Positions 50,989-62,355 of a DNA stretch of 64,000 nt are shown one piece after another. Each line of letters starts with the position of its first letter. Within the stretch, counting starts at the first letter, position 1. This DNA is from Paenibacillus sp. OVF10. Lineage in GTDB: Bacteria > Bacillota > Bacilli > Paenibacillales > Paenibacillaceae. The position numbers and the translations under genes were made by a program. The notes under the pieces are model-generated. The model was given only the letters and a program-made list of their open reading frames with translations, was not told where the DNA came from and did no database searches. Location of the stretch: assembly GCA_022836915.1 (NCBI GenBank), contig CP094668.1:3968001-4032000 (forward strand). The letters run 5' to 3'.

Positions 50989-53883
50989 ATGCGGTCACGT
51001 AAGAAAAAGGGACTAATCCTGGTGCTTGTCCTGGCCTTGGTGCTCTCCATATGGACACTATATCCATCGCGGGATCGTAATCCGGGAACGCTACATGCGC
51101 TTGAGGACTTTGAGGCGGTATCGGGAACCGAGGATTCATTCAGTTATGAGCATTATCTGACTGCTCATGACAATACGGCCAAACCGGATGAAATTGTACG
51201 CATCGAAGGCGAATCTTATGTTCAGGCAGAGGATGGAGAATTTGAGGTTGTGCAAGGGTACGCCGGATTAGACGGAAATGCCGTAATTACGCCGGAAACT
51301 GGAACCATTCGCTGGGATGTTCCCGTTCAAGTGAGCGGTTTGTACAACATTCGCATTCACTATTATCCCGTAGAAGGCAAAAGCTCCGGGATCGAACGCA
51401 GGCTTGAGCTTAATGGTAAGGTCCCGTTCAGAGGGGCCGATATTCTTCTGTTTGACAGGGTATGGGGGAATCGCGAGGACAACGTCCGGCAGGACGATCG
51501 TGGCAACGAGCTTAGACCAAGACAAGTGGAACAGCCCGAATGGCAGCTGACTTCCTTCAAGGACAGCGCAGGGTACTTCGAGGAACCGTTTCAGTTTTAT
51601 TTTGAAAAAGGCAGTCAGAAGTTATCGCTTACTTCATTAAGAGAAAGCATGGCGATCGATTATATTGAGCTATATCAAGAAAGCGAAGTTCCTTCCTATG
51701 CAGAGCTGGAGCAAACCTATGCCTCACTCGGTTTGAAACAATCGGCTCCTGTCATGTTGAAAGTTCAGGGGAGGAAGCTGTTAGCAAATCATCTCCTACA
51801 CTGGCACCAATCTCGGACCGATCAAGTCCTTCACTCGAGCCTTATAATGTATCGAAAATTCGGATGAACGCTATCGGGGGAATTAACTGGAAACTGCCGG
51901 GCGAATGGATTGAATGGGAAATTGACGTGCCTGAAGACGGATTGTATCAAATCGCGCTTAAGGTGAAGCAGGATCAATTGCGTGGCATCTATGCCACCCG
52001 CAGTCTGACGATTAACGGCGAAGTTCCGTTTAAGGAAATGAAACGCATTCGATTTAACTACAGCCCGGCTTGGCAAACTCAGGTGTTGGGTTCGGGAGAA
52101 GATCAGCCATATCAGTTTCATCTGGAAAAAGGGAAACACCGAATCCGAATGACGGTTACACTTGGCGACATCGCTCCGCTGCTGCGGACTGTGGAATCCA
52201 GCGTGCTGGAACTGAATGAGATGTATCGCAAAATATTAATGATCACCTCCAACAGTCCGGACCCACTGCGGGATTACCAACTGGAACGGCGTATTCCGGA
52301 GATGATGGAGGTGTTTGAACGACAAGCTGACACCTTGCGTTCCGTTGCAGATTACCTGGAAAAGGCCACGGGTGAGCAAAGTGACAAAGTGGCCGTACTT
52401 CACGCCATGGTATTGCAGCTTGAAGATATGGCGGCCAGACCAGAGACGGTTCCCAAACGGCTGGATACGTTCAAAATTAACGTAGGTGGTCTCGGCACAT
52501 GGATTCTATCGGTACGTGAACAGCCGATTACGTTGGATTACCTTGTCGTATCTCCGCCGGGTGAATCGCTGCCAAAAGCGGAAGCGAGCACCGTCCAGCA
52601 GGTGAAGCACGAACTGGGCGCATATGTTGCCTCGTATACCGAAGATTACGACAGCATTGGCAACGTGGAACAAAAGAAGGATGCCATTACTGTATGGATC
52701 ACGACCGGACGAGATCAGGCCCAAGTACTGAAAGGCATGATCGACGATTCGTTTACCCCGGATACGGATGTGTCCGTGCAGTTACGTCTCGTTCCGCCTA
52801 ATATTTTGCTGCCCGCAACACTCTCGGGGAAGGCCCAGATGTAGCCATGCAGATGGGCGAAGACATTCCGGTGAACTATGCGATGAGGAATGCAACGGCG
52901 GATCTGAGCCAGTTCCCTGATTTCGAGGAAATTTCGGGCAGGTTCCGTGAAAGCGGATTGACGCCATACCGCTACAACGACGGGGTATATGCCCTTCCGG
53001 AGCAGCAGCATTTTCCAATGCTCTTTTACCGCAAAGATATTCTGAATGAACTGGGCCTCGAACCGCCGAAAACGTGGCAAGACGTATATAACGCCATCGC
53101 CGTGCTGCAGAAGCATAACATGGAGTTTTATCTGCCGATTGAGGATACGCTGAACAATGCCAACCTGGTTCCGAATTCAACCTTTGCGATGTTGTTATAT
53201 CAGAATGACGGAACGTTCTACACCGAAGACCAGAAGAAAAGTGCACTGGATTCGGAGATTTCAATGGACGCATTCAAACGCTGGACGCAATTTTATACCA
53301 ATTACAAGTTTCCGCTCAAAGCCGACTTTCCGAACCGCTTCCGTACCGGGAAATGCCGATCGGGATTGCTGATTACACCACGTATAACATGCTGACGGTT
53401 ATGGCTCCGGAAATCCGCAATCTCTGGGACTTTACGATTGTTCCGGGTACACAGCTTCCGGATGGGTCCATACGGCATGAAGTGGCCAGTGCTACGAGCG
53501 CGGTGATGATGCTCGAAAATGCCGACAACAAGGAAGCGGCGTGGAAGTTCATGAAGTGGTGGACTGATGATCAGACCCAGATTGAGTACGGGAGAGAAAT
53601 GGAAGGCCTTATGGGAGCGGCTGCCCGTTACCCGACGGCCAATATCGAAGCCTTGAAGCAATTGCCTTGGCCTGTGAAGGATTATCAAAATCTCGAGAAA
53701 CAATGGGAATGGGTACAGGGAATCCCGCAGCTTCCTGGAGGTTATTTCACGGGACGACATCTGGACAACGCCTTCCGCAAGGTGGTCAATGCAAATGAAA
53801 ATCCGCGTGAAGCCTTATCGGACTATGTATTGTACATTGATGATGAAATTGAGCTGAAACGCAAGGAATTTAATCTGAAATAG
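50989..53883 (+). CDS. Very large modular solute-binding protein with two beta-sandwich-like modules (three frame breaks)
   Basis: About 965 residues when repaired. It has an N-terminal membrane anchor or signal (8-25) without lipobox. Module 1 is at about 65-225 (EIVRIEGESYVQAEDGEFEV, LELNGKVPFRGADI). Module 2 is at about 290-410 (LTINGEVPFKEMKRIRF, YQFHLEKGKHRIRMTV). A helical linker follows, then a CUT1 binding domain from about 560 (NGTFYTEDQKKSAL, AAWKFMKWWTDDQ). The modules resemble each other and carbohydrate-binding beta-sandwiches of the CBM6/35 kind. Breaks are at G4 51768-51771, G4 52826-52829 and GGG 53348-53350, each repaired by one G. It directly precedes two permease genes. Confidence 0.85.
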
Positions 53884-53902
53884 AGGAAAGGGAGGGTAAC
53901 GG

Positions 53903-54858
53903 TTGCAAGCAAAAACTACCAAGACAGCCGCCGCTCCTGCCGTCCATACCCGCCAGGTCGGCTGGTGGTCCCTATTGAAGCGGGATCTGTATCTCAGCAG
54001 GCATTATTATGTATTGATGGCACCGTTTATGCTGATTTTTTCATGTTTACTGTCATTCCGGTCGGCATTTCACTCGGGCTCAGCTTTTTTCACTTCAATA
54101 TGCTGGAGCTGCCGCGATTTGTCGGCTGGCAGAACTATTCCCGGCTTTTCCTGAACGATGACGTATTTCTGATCGCGCTCAAAAACACGCTGCTTTTTGC
54201 CGTAATTACAGGCCCTCTCAGTTATATAGCCTGCTTTTTGTTTGCGTGGATCATTAATGAGCTGTCTCCTAAAATTCGGGCGGTCATGACGCTGGTTTTC
54301 TATGCCCCATCCATATCGGGCAACGTCTTTTTCATCTGGCTGATCATCTTCTCGGGTGACAGCTACGGGTATATGAACGGCTTCCTGATGCGCCTTGGCG
54401 TCGTACTGGAACCGATCCAATGGCTCGCAGACGAGAAATATGTACTGGCAATCGTCATTATTGTACAGCTGTGGCTGAGCCTGGGAACCAGCTTCCTGGC
54501 CTTTATTGCAGGACTGCAAACCATTGATCGTTCTCTGGTTGAAGCAGGAACCGTAGACGGGATCAAAAACCGCTGGCAGGAGCTCTGGTACATCACCTTG
54601 CCTTCGATGAGACCGCAGCTGATGTTTGGTGCGGTAATGCAGATTACCGCTTCCTTCGCCGTAGCTGAGATTTCCATCGCACTGGCAGGTTTCCCGAGCG
54701 TAAACTATGCGGCACACACAGTCGTCACGCATCTGATGGACTTCGGAACCATTCGTTTCGAGATGGGGTATGCCTCGGCCATCGCAACGGTTCTGTTTGC
54801 CCTAATGCTGGGTACAAACGTTTTCACGCAAAAAATGCTTAGAAAGATAGGTGAATGA
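53903..54858 (+). CDS. CUT1 sugar ABC permease, first pair, LacF/UgpA-like (one frame break)
   Basis: Membrane subunit of about 318 residues with six helices. The coupling loop is EAGTVDGIKNRWQELWYITL. A TTG start at 53903 has GGGAGGG upstream. The frame breaks at T6 54036-54041; one extra T gives LIFFMFTVIPVGISLGLSF. It overlaps the next permease by four bases (ATGA). No ATPase is encoded nearby; a shared MsmX-type ATPase is expected. Confidence 0.92.
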
Positions 54859-55736
54859 CGATGACCAGCAAAGTACGTGCCGTGTTTGGCATGCCAAAAA
54901 GGCTTAATCGGTCATTTACCGTCAGCCTGATGTTATTTGCATTGCTGGGCGTGTTCGGCTCCTTTATGGTGCTTCCGCTCATCTATGCTGTCAACAATGC
55001 ATTCAAGCCGCTGGATGAGCTGTTTATTTTCCCGCCGCGCTTCTGGGTGAACAATCCGACAACGGAGAATTTTGCCGATCTGATCAACCTCATGGGCAAT
55101 TCGTGGGTGCCGTTATCCCGCTATATTGCCAACACATTGCTCATTACGATACTTGGCACAGCGGGGCATATCCTGCTTGCATCTGCAGCAGCTTATCCGC
55201 TGGCGAAATATCGTTTTCCGGGTTCCAAAGTGTTGTTCACCATTGTCATTCTGTCCCTGATGTTCTCGCCGCATGTTACGGCGATTCCGAACTACATGGT
55301 CATGTCCTGGCTTGGCTGGATTAACACTCATGCGTCCATTATTGTGCCATCACTTGCGTTCTCGCTGGGACTTTTCCTGATGAAACAGTTCATGGAGCAG
55401 ATTCCGGATGCTTTGCTGGAGGCAGCCAAAATCGACGGGGCCAATGAATACCGGATATTCTGGAGCATCGTGATGCCCAATGTGAAGCCGGCATGGCTCA
55501 CGCTCATGATCCTGCAGTTTCCAGCGTTATGGGGAACGGATGGCGGGAGTTTCATTTACAGTGAAAATCTCAAAACACTGCATTATGCGCTCAGTCAGAT
55601 TGTGCAGGGAGGGATTGCAAGAGCTGGTGTAGGTGCGGCTGTTGCCTTGCTGCTGATGATCGTACCGATCACTCTGTTTATCATCTCTCAGAGCAGTGTT
55701 ATGCAGACGATGGCCACTTCGGGCATGAAAGAATAG
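54855..55736 (+). CDS. CUT1 sugar ABC permease, first pair, LacG/AraQ-like
   Basis: Partner membrane subunit of 293 residues, intact, six helices. The coupling loop is EAAKIDGANEYRIFWSIVMP. Unlike typical LacG proteins it carries a long periplasmic part near the C-terminus (GTDGGSFIYSENLKTLHYAL). The ATGA overlap with the preceding permease implies equal expression. Confidence 0.93.
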   Translation: MTMTSKVRAVFGMPKRLNRSFTVSLMLFALLGVFGSFMVLPLIYAVNNAFKPLDELFIFPPRFWVNNPTTENFADLINLMGNSWVPLSRYIANTLLITILGTAGHILLASAAAYPLAKYRFPGSKVLFTIVILSLMFSPHVTAIPNYMVMSWLGWINTHASIIVPSLAFSLGLFLMKQFMEQIPDALLEAAKIDGANEYRIFWSIVMPNVKPAWLTLMILQFPALWGTDGGSFIYSENLKTLHYALSQIVQGGIARAGVGAAVALLLMIVPITLFIISQSSVMQTMATSGMKE

Positions 55737-55751
55737 AAAGGAGGCAGCGAG

Positions 55752-57214
55752 GTGCGGAGAAGCACATGGAAAAAACGTAAATCGATCATCATGGGCATGA
55801 TCTGCCTCCTGTTGTTCGTTCAAGAGGCGCCCTATGTGAGTGCAGACGGTAAAACGGATGCGTATCATTATTCCTTCTGGGGTGACGCAGTTCCTTCACC
55901 GGCGGCATATGAGGCAACCACCATTATCACCGGCAAGAAGCTGAACACAACTCCTATGAAAGAGCCAAGTGACATGCATGTTACTGCCAATCAGCACGTC
56001 TTTGTGCTCGATTCGGGCAATGGCCGCATCATTGAGATGGATCGCAACTTCAAGCTGGTACGGACGATTGATTCATTTGAGCAGGAAGGCAAGGAAGATC
56101 ATTTTAAAAATCCACAGGGATTGTACGTCACGGAAAAAGGCCATCTGCTGGTCGCTGATTCGGATAATCACCGGGTGGTGCATCTGGATGAACAGGGAAG
56201 CTCGTCAAGATCGTGTCTGAACCGAAATCGGATCTGCTAAAAGCAGACTTCCAGTTTAAACCGATGCGGATTGTTATGGACAAAGGGGAGCGTATCTACG
56301 TCATGGCCGAAGGCGTATTTGATGGATTCATGGAGTTCAGCGCCGATGGTACGTTCTCTTCCTTCATTGGAGCGAACAGAGTTCAGGTGGACCCGGTGGA
56401 GTATCTGTGGAAACGGTTTGCAACACGGGAGCAACGGAGCCAGATGGTGATGTTCACTCCAACGGAATTTACCAATCTGGATATGGATGAAGAGGGCTTT
56501 ATCTACGCCACTAGCGGGGATCGCGGCAAAGATCCGGTCAAAAAGCTGAATGCCCAGGGTACAGACATTTTGCGCAGAGAAGGCTATCAGACTCCGCAGG
56601 GTGATTTGCTTTATACCCAGGAAGCAGGGCCATCCCGCCTGATTGATGTGGATGTGGGTGACAGTGACATGTATTCCGTACTGGATTCCAGCAAGGGCCG
56701 AATCTTCACTTACAATGGAGACGGATATCTGCTCCATATTTATGGCGGCATCGGGAACCGTCTGGGCCAGTTTAATACACCTGTTGCCCTGGAACGTGCG
56801 GGAGACCGAATGTTAGTTCTGGATAAAGCGCTGGGTGAAATCACCGTCTTTCAAACAACTGAATACGGACGAACGCTCCACGAAGCGGTGCGCAGCTATT
56901 ATAACGGTGATGAAGATCAATCTTCGGTGCTGTTTGCCCAAGCTACCGAGATGAACGCTAACTTGGAATATGCGTATGCGGGAATTGGCAAAGCATTGCT
57001 TCGTCAGAAGGAATACGCCGAGTCTGCGAAATATTTCAAACGCAGCATGGAGCCCAAAGGGTATTCCAAAGCTTTTCTTTTGTACCGCAAAGAGCTGATG
57101 CGTGAGCATTTTTCATGGATGATGTCCGGTATATTCCTGGCTGTCGCTGCGATTGTCACCGTCATCATCGTTCGCAGGCAGAAAAGGAGGACTACGAATG
57201 CAGGCATCAAGTAA
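55752..57214 (+). CDS. NHL-propeller/TPR protein with C-terminal membrane anchor (one frame break)
   Basis: About 487 residues. It has a signal peptide (12-32), then NHL-type beta-propeller repeats (KEPSDMHVTANQHVFVLDSG, FKNPQGLYVTEKGHLLVADS, LGQFNTPVALERAGDRMLVL). A TPR-like pair of helices follows (YAYAGIGKALLRQKEYAESA), then one transmembrane helix near the end and a basic tail. The bulk is predicted outside the cell. A GTG start follows AAAGGAGGCAGC. The frame breaks at GGG 56195-56197; one extra G gives EQGKLVKIVSEPK. Function unknown. Its place between permeases and YIP1 suggests a scaffold or substrate-handling role. Confidence 0.85.
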
Positions 57215-57833
57215 GCAACTATACCAGTACCCGCTGCATCTGATTTTTCATCCGTTTGACGGATACTGGGAATTGAAGTATGAACGGAACCAGAGAAACT
57301 CACTGCTGATTGCTTTCATGATCCTGGTTCTTCTGGTCATCACCAAAATTTTGCATGCCCAGTACAGCGGTTTTCTCATTAATCTCAGTAATCCAAAGTA
57401 CCTGAACAGTCTGCTCGAAATGCTATATGTCATTATACCGGTACTGTTTTGGTGTGTGGCTAACTGGTCGTTAACCACATTGATGGATGGGGAAGGCAAG
57501 TTCTCCGAAATTTTCATGTCAACGTGTTTTGCACTGGTCCCGTTGTTACTCATTCATTTTCCATGGATCTGGCTGAGTCTTGTGATCTCTGCGCAGGAAA
57601 CTGCCTTTTATTATTTCTCCAATGCACTCGCCGTTGCGTGGACGGTATATCTGTTATTTGTGGGGAATATGACCGTTCATCAGTATACACCAGCCAAAAC
57701 GGTGCTCACGATGCTGCTGACACTTGTAGCGATGGCATTTATGGCATTTCTATGCCTGTTATTCTTTAGTCTTGTACAGCAGATTGTATCGTTTGTCGTA
57801 ACCATCTATCAGGAATTAGTGCTTCGGGGCTAA
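57198..57833 (+). CDS. YIP1-family membrane protein
   Basis: Polytopic membrane protein of 211 residues with about five hydrophobic segments (LLIAFMILVLLVITKILHA, LYVIIPVLFWCVANWSL). It belongs to the Yip1/DUF1282 domain family. The N-terminus HPFDGYWELKYERNQRN is cytosolic. ATG 57198 has AAAAGGAGG upstream and overlaps the end of the NHL gene by 17 bases. Bacterial members have no established function. The fixed place beside a DUF5696 protein and sugar permeases hints at assembly of a surface complex. Confidence 0.88.
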   Translation: MQASSKQLYQYPLHLIFHPFDGYWELKYERNQRNSLLIAFMILVLLVITKILHAQYSGFLINLSNPKYLNSLLEMLYVIIPVLFWCVANWSLTTLMDGEGKFSEIFMSTCFALVPLLLIHFPWIWLSLVISAQETAFYYFSNALAVAWTVYLLFVGNMTVHQYTPAKTVLTMLLTLVAMAFMAFLCLLFFSLVQQIVSFVVTIYQELVLRG

Positions 57834-57850
57834 GGGAGGAGGAAATTGTT

Positions 57851-60425
57851 ATGAATTATACCGTAGCCAAAAAAATAACAGGAATGCTGCTCGCGGGCAG
57901 TCTGCTTCTTGGCGGTTGTCAATTCTCGCCAACACCGCTCCCTCACGAGACAGTGACTGCCGCAGATCCGACGGACTTTCCCTCCCTGCCTCCCGGAGAG
58001 AAACTGAAATCATCGTTCAGCGATGTCCGCCTTCCCGGCATGGTAGGCATTGCGCAGAATGCTGCGCTGCAATTGTTCATTAACGAAGAGACTGCCGAGA
58101 TTGCAGTGATTCACACGCAGAGCGGCCAGATCTGGCGCAGCAATCCTGCAGATCGTGAGCAGGATGGGGTTGCAGCCGGGATAAACAAAGACCTTTTGTC
58201 ATCACAAACGAAGCTCAGCTTCTTCAACAGCCTTGGACAGAGCAGCACCGTGAATTCCTTCACGGATAGTGTTGCACACAAGCAGATAAGCTATGAGGTG
58301 CTGCCAAGCGGCGTGCGGGTCCACTACCAGTTTGGAAGCACTGAGCGATCCATAGAAGACTTGCCGATGAAGATCAGCAAGGAGCGATTCGAACAAAAGC
58401 TGCTTGCACAGCTAGATAAGGCCGGGCAGCGGGCCTTGAAGGTCGGCTATGCGGAAGATAAGGATGAAGGCGCTTACGTCCGGATTGATAAGGCGATGCA
58501 AGGATTGCAATTGTCCCGGGCCTTGAAAGCTTTTGACACAGCCGGTTACACATCGGAGGATCTGGCTCAGGATCATGCCGAGTTTGGCATTGAAGAGGAA
58601 CGAAGTGGACCACGACTATTTATGCTTACGATGGAATATGAGCTGAATGGAGAGGATCTGCTCGTGCGTGTTCCGTCCTCAGGCATTCATTTTCCGGAGG
58701 AATATCCGATCAACAGCATATCTGTAATGGATTACTTCGGGGCTGGGGGTACAGAAGAAGAGGGCTCCATACTGGTGCCGGACGGTTCGGGAGCGCTGAT
58801 CCATTTTAACAATGGCAAGCTGCAGTATCCTGCCTATCAACAAGATATATACGGACCAGATATGACCATGAAACTGCGGGAAGCAAGTTCGAATGAAGCC
58901 AGAGCCAGGTTGCCGGTATTTGGACTAATTCGGAAAGAGGGCTTTCCTGGGCATTATTGAACAAGGGGATGCCGTCGCAGTTGTGAATGCCGATATCAGC
59001 GGTAAGCTGAACAGTTACAACAACGTATATCCCAGCTTCTATGTGGTGAACAAGAGCGATGTGACGCTTCAGGCAAGTGATATGGTTCGTACACTTCCGA
59101 AATTTCAGAAGAAACCGACTGTGTCCGACTTCGTCGTTCGATATGCTTTTGTCGGGAAGGATAAAGCCTCGTACTCAGGGCTTGCATCTCTCTATCGGGA
59201 TTATCTGATGCAAAACGGCGGGCTTCCCGAGCTGAATGCCAGCAAGGAGCAGAGTAACGTTCCCTTTTATCTGCAACTGTTCGGCGGCATGACAACAAGG
59301 CAGCATATGCTGGGCATACCGTATGATTCAACGGAGGCTTTGACCACGTTTGATGAAGCCAAAACCATTCTTTCCGCCTTGACGGAGAAGAAGGTATCCA
59401 ATATTCAGGTGCGCTATGCAGGATGGCTTAACGGCGGGCTTCATCATCGACTGCCGGATTCCATCCAAGTAGACGGCGCGGTAGGCGGGAAAAAGGGATT
59501 GCGGGAATTCAGCGCATACACACAAGAAGCGGGCATCGGTTTCTATCCCGATATCGCTCTGCTGAATGTGCAATCCAAAAAAGGGTTTAAACCGTCCAAA
59601 GAAGCTTCACGCACATTAACTCAGGAACCGGCGGTCTTGTATCCGATGAACCAGGCCATCCAGCGGCGGGACCGGGATCGTTCACCATCCTATGTGCTTT
59701 CGCCCAACATGCTCGAGGACGTGACGGCAGACATGTTAGATGAGCTGAGGTCCCTTCAAAAGGATGGACTGTCACTAAGCCTGAATGATCTGGCAGCTCA
59801 GTTAAACAGCGATATGAATCCGAAAAAGCTGGTGGACCGAACACAAGCGCTTGGCTCCGTAAAGAAGGCACTTGAACAGATCGGGCAGCAGGCTGGCTCG
59901 CTTGTTGCTGAAGGCGGGAACGCTTATGCCCTGCCGTATGTAACTGGTCTGACAGATGCGCCGATGACCAGCAGTCGTTTCAAGCTGGAGGATGAAGAGA
60001 TTCCGTTCTATCAGCTCGTTGTACACGGCAGCATCGGTTATACGGGGACGCCATACAATCTCTCCACATATACCAATGCAAGGCAATATGTGCTGAAGCT
60101 GATTGAATATGGAGCCAGTCCTTACTTTGCATGGTTCAATGCGCCAAACCATGTTGTGAAAGAAACGGATTATGATGATCTCTACGCGGCGAATTATGAA
60201 CAATGGATCGATCTGGCTGCCGAGATCTACAACGAGGTGAACCAGGTGAACCAACCGTTTGCCGGACGTTCCATGATGTCCCATGAATCCCTGGAGGAGG
60301 GCGTCTTCCGGACAACATATGAAGGTGGCGGGTTCGTAATCGTCAATTATAACGACTTCCCTGTAGAAGTTGACAACGATACAGTGGAAGCCCAAAGCTA
60401 TGTGACTGGTGGTGAGCAGCTCTGA
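57851..60425 (+). CDS. DUF5696 lipoprotein (one frame break)
   Basis: Large surface lipoprotein of about 857 residues. The signal peptide ends LGGC (lipobox, Cys about 23). The first half is beta-rich (LQLFINEETAEIAVIHTQSG). The second half looks like an alpha/beta barrel of the kind seen in glycosidases (VRYAGWLNGGLHH, EAGIGFYPDIALLN, SPYFAWFNAPNHVV). The frame breaks at GGG 58939-58941. Removing one G (RKEAFLGIIEQGD) or adding two restores it. GGGAGGAGG precedes ATG. No reported activity is known to me; a glycoside hydrolase-like role is my inference. Confidence 0.85.
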
Positions 60426-61323
60426 AGACGCTCCTGAAATGGAAATGGGGAAGTCGTACGTATGCTCAGCAGAAAGCCATGTGGGGCGTAATCTACGTGC
60501 TTCCCTGGCTCATTGGTTTTGTGTTGTTTTTCTTCATTCCGCTGTTAGCCTCTCTGCGATACAGCATGAGTACAATTCAGGCTAACGCGGAAGGCATAGC
60601 AATTCAGTTCAACGGTGTTGCCAATTATATTCAGGCGCTGACCGTCAATACAAGCTTTAACCGTGCGTTAATTGAGGCGATCACAGACGTGCTCATCAAC
60701 GTACCGCTTATCGTTATATTCAGTCTGTTCCTTGCCGTCATCCTGAATCAGAAGTTCAGGGGCCGGGCTGTAGCGCGGTCGATCTTTTTCCTGCCCGTTA
60801 TTCTGGCATCGGGAGTGATTATGACACTGGAGAGCACCAGCCTGATTGAAGCGGTTAATCAGAGCAGCACGGGTGGAAGCTCACTCGGGACATTTGAACT
60901 CGAAAATCTGATGGTTAACGCCGGAGTGAGCGATTGGATCGTTACGTATCTGAGCAGCGCCGTAGATCGGATCTATCAGATCGTCAGTCAATCCGGTGTA
61001 CAGATTTTGATCTTTTTGGCAGGGATCCAGACGATTTCCCTCAACTGTATGAGGCTTCGAAGATGGAAGGGGCAACGGGTTATGAAGCCTTTTGGAAAAT
61101 TACGTTCCCAATGGTCAGCCCGCTTATTTTTGTCAATGCGATCTATACAATCATTGATTCGTTTGCCAATAACGCCATGACGGAACTGATCCGGGATACC
61201 GGCTTCGTCAAATTTGACTTTGGATTAAGTTCTGCCATGGCATGGGTCTACTTTCTGGCCATTGCCATCATTCTGGTTATCGTAAACATCATTTTCTCGA
61301 AGCGAGTCTTCTATCAAGATTAG
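60422..61323 (+). CDS. CUT1 sugar ABC permease, second pair, UgpA-like (one frame break)
   Basis: Membrane subunit, 281-300 residues, with six helices (VLPWLIGFVLFFFIPLLASL near the N-terminus). After repair at CCC 61038-61040 (one extra C) it reads GIQTISPQLYEASKMEGATG, the coupling loop. The start is uncertain. The frame opens just after 60415; CTG 60422 would overlap the DUF5696 stop codon, while ATG 60479 would cut the N-terminal cytosolic segment. An unusually long extracellular loop lies between helices 3 and 4 (SLIEAVNQSSTGGSSLGTFE). Confidence 0.88.
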
Positions 61324-61340
61324 AAAGGAGGGTGTCCCAC

Positions 61341-62287
61341 GTGACAACATCACGATTATTATCGCTGGAGCATTGGAAAGGCTGGCTGTGGGCCATGATC
61401 CGATTCGTTCTGATTACCGGGCTTTCCTTCGTTATCCTGTTTCCCATATTTCAGAAGGTTTCCACATCCATCAAAGCTAAAGGTGATCTGTATTCGGCAG
61501 TGGTGGTGTGGATTCCACAGAACTTCTCCATCGACAATTTCAAAGAGGCGATACGCGTAATGGATTACTGGGCAACGCTGTTTAATACGTTTGCCCTGTC
61601 TGCAACGACTACACTGCTGACTACAGCATCCTGTGCACTTGCAGGATACGGATTCGCCAGACTGAAATTCAGGGAAGCAACTGGCTGTTTGCTGGTGTAA
61701 TTCTAACGATTCTTGTACCGCCAACGACCATTCTCATTCCGGTATACCTGAATCTGAAAAGCTTTGACCTGATGGGGCTTATGACGCTTATAGCCGGCAA
61801 ACCTGTTAATTTGCTTAATACCTATTGGCCGTTTATTCTGACGGCAATTACGGCCAATTCACTTAAAGCCGGTTTGTACATCTTTATCTTCCGGCAATTC
61901 TTCAGAGGTATTCCGAAGGAAGTGGAGGAGGCGGCCTATGTGGACGGCGCGGGCATCGGACGAACATTTTCAAGAATCATGCTGCCCAATGCCATTCCGT
62001 CCATGGTAACAGTCATGCTGTTTTCCTTCGTATGGCAGTGGAACGACAGCTTCTATACGACGACTTATCTGACTTCAAGTAAAGTCATGTCGACTCAGTT
62101 ATCGTCCCTTCCGTATAATCTGGCCCAGCAGGTTACTGACGGTGCAGCTTCCCAAGCCGATCCGTTCTATCTGAGTATGATCCAGGATACAGGAATTCTT
62201 CTTGCCATTCTGCCTTTGATCATCATCTATTTGTTTGTGCAACGATATTTCGTAGAGAGTGTAGAGCGTACGGGAATCGTCGGTTAA
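61341..62287 (+). CDS. CUT1 sugar ABC permease, second pair, LacG-like (one frame break)
   Basis: Partner permease of about 315 residues with six helices. The coupling loop is EEAAYVDGAGIGRTFSRIML. A GTG start at 61341 follows AAAGGAGGG. The frame breaks at GGG 61672-61674; one extra G gives KFRGSNWLFAGVILTILVPP. It extends the row of sugar-transport genes and is followed by a small spacer with pentamer repeats, then the GH5 gene. Confidence 0.92.
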
Positions 62288-62302
62288 GTTAAGTTAAGTT
62301 AA
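62283..62302 (+). repeat. Four tandem GTTAA pentamers
   Basis: GTTAA repeated four times directly across the stop codon of the permease. A simple repeat, possibly length-variable. Confidence 0.85.
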
Positions 62303-62355
62303 GTTCTTCTGTACGTTTGGAGTGGGATCAGACTGGAAGAGGGAGGAGGAACTTC

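Noticed and set aside
54070..54732. 220-codon frame opposite the first sugar permease
   Set aside because: Antisense shadow of a conserved membrane protein gene; no family signature and no start site.
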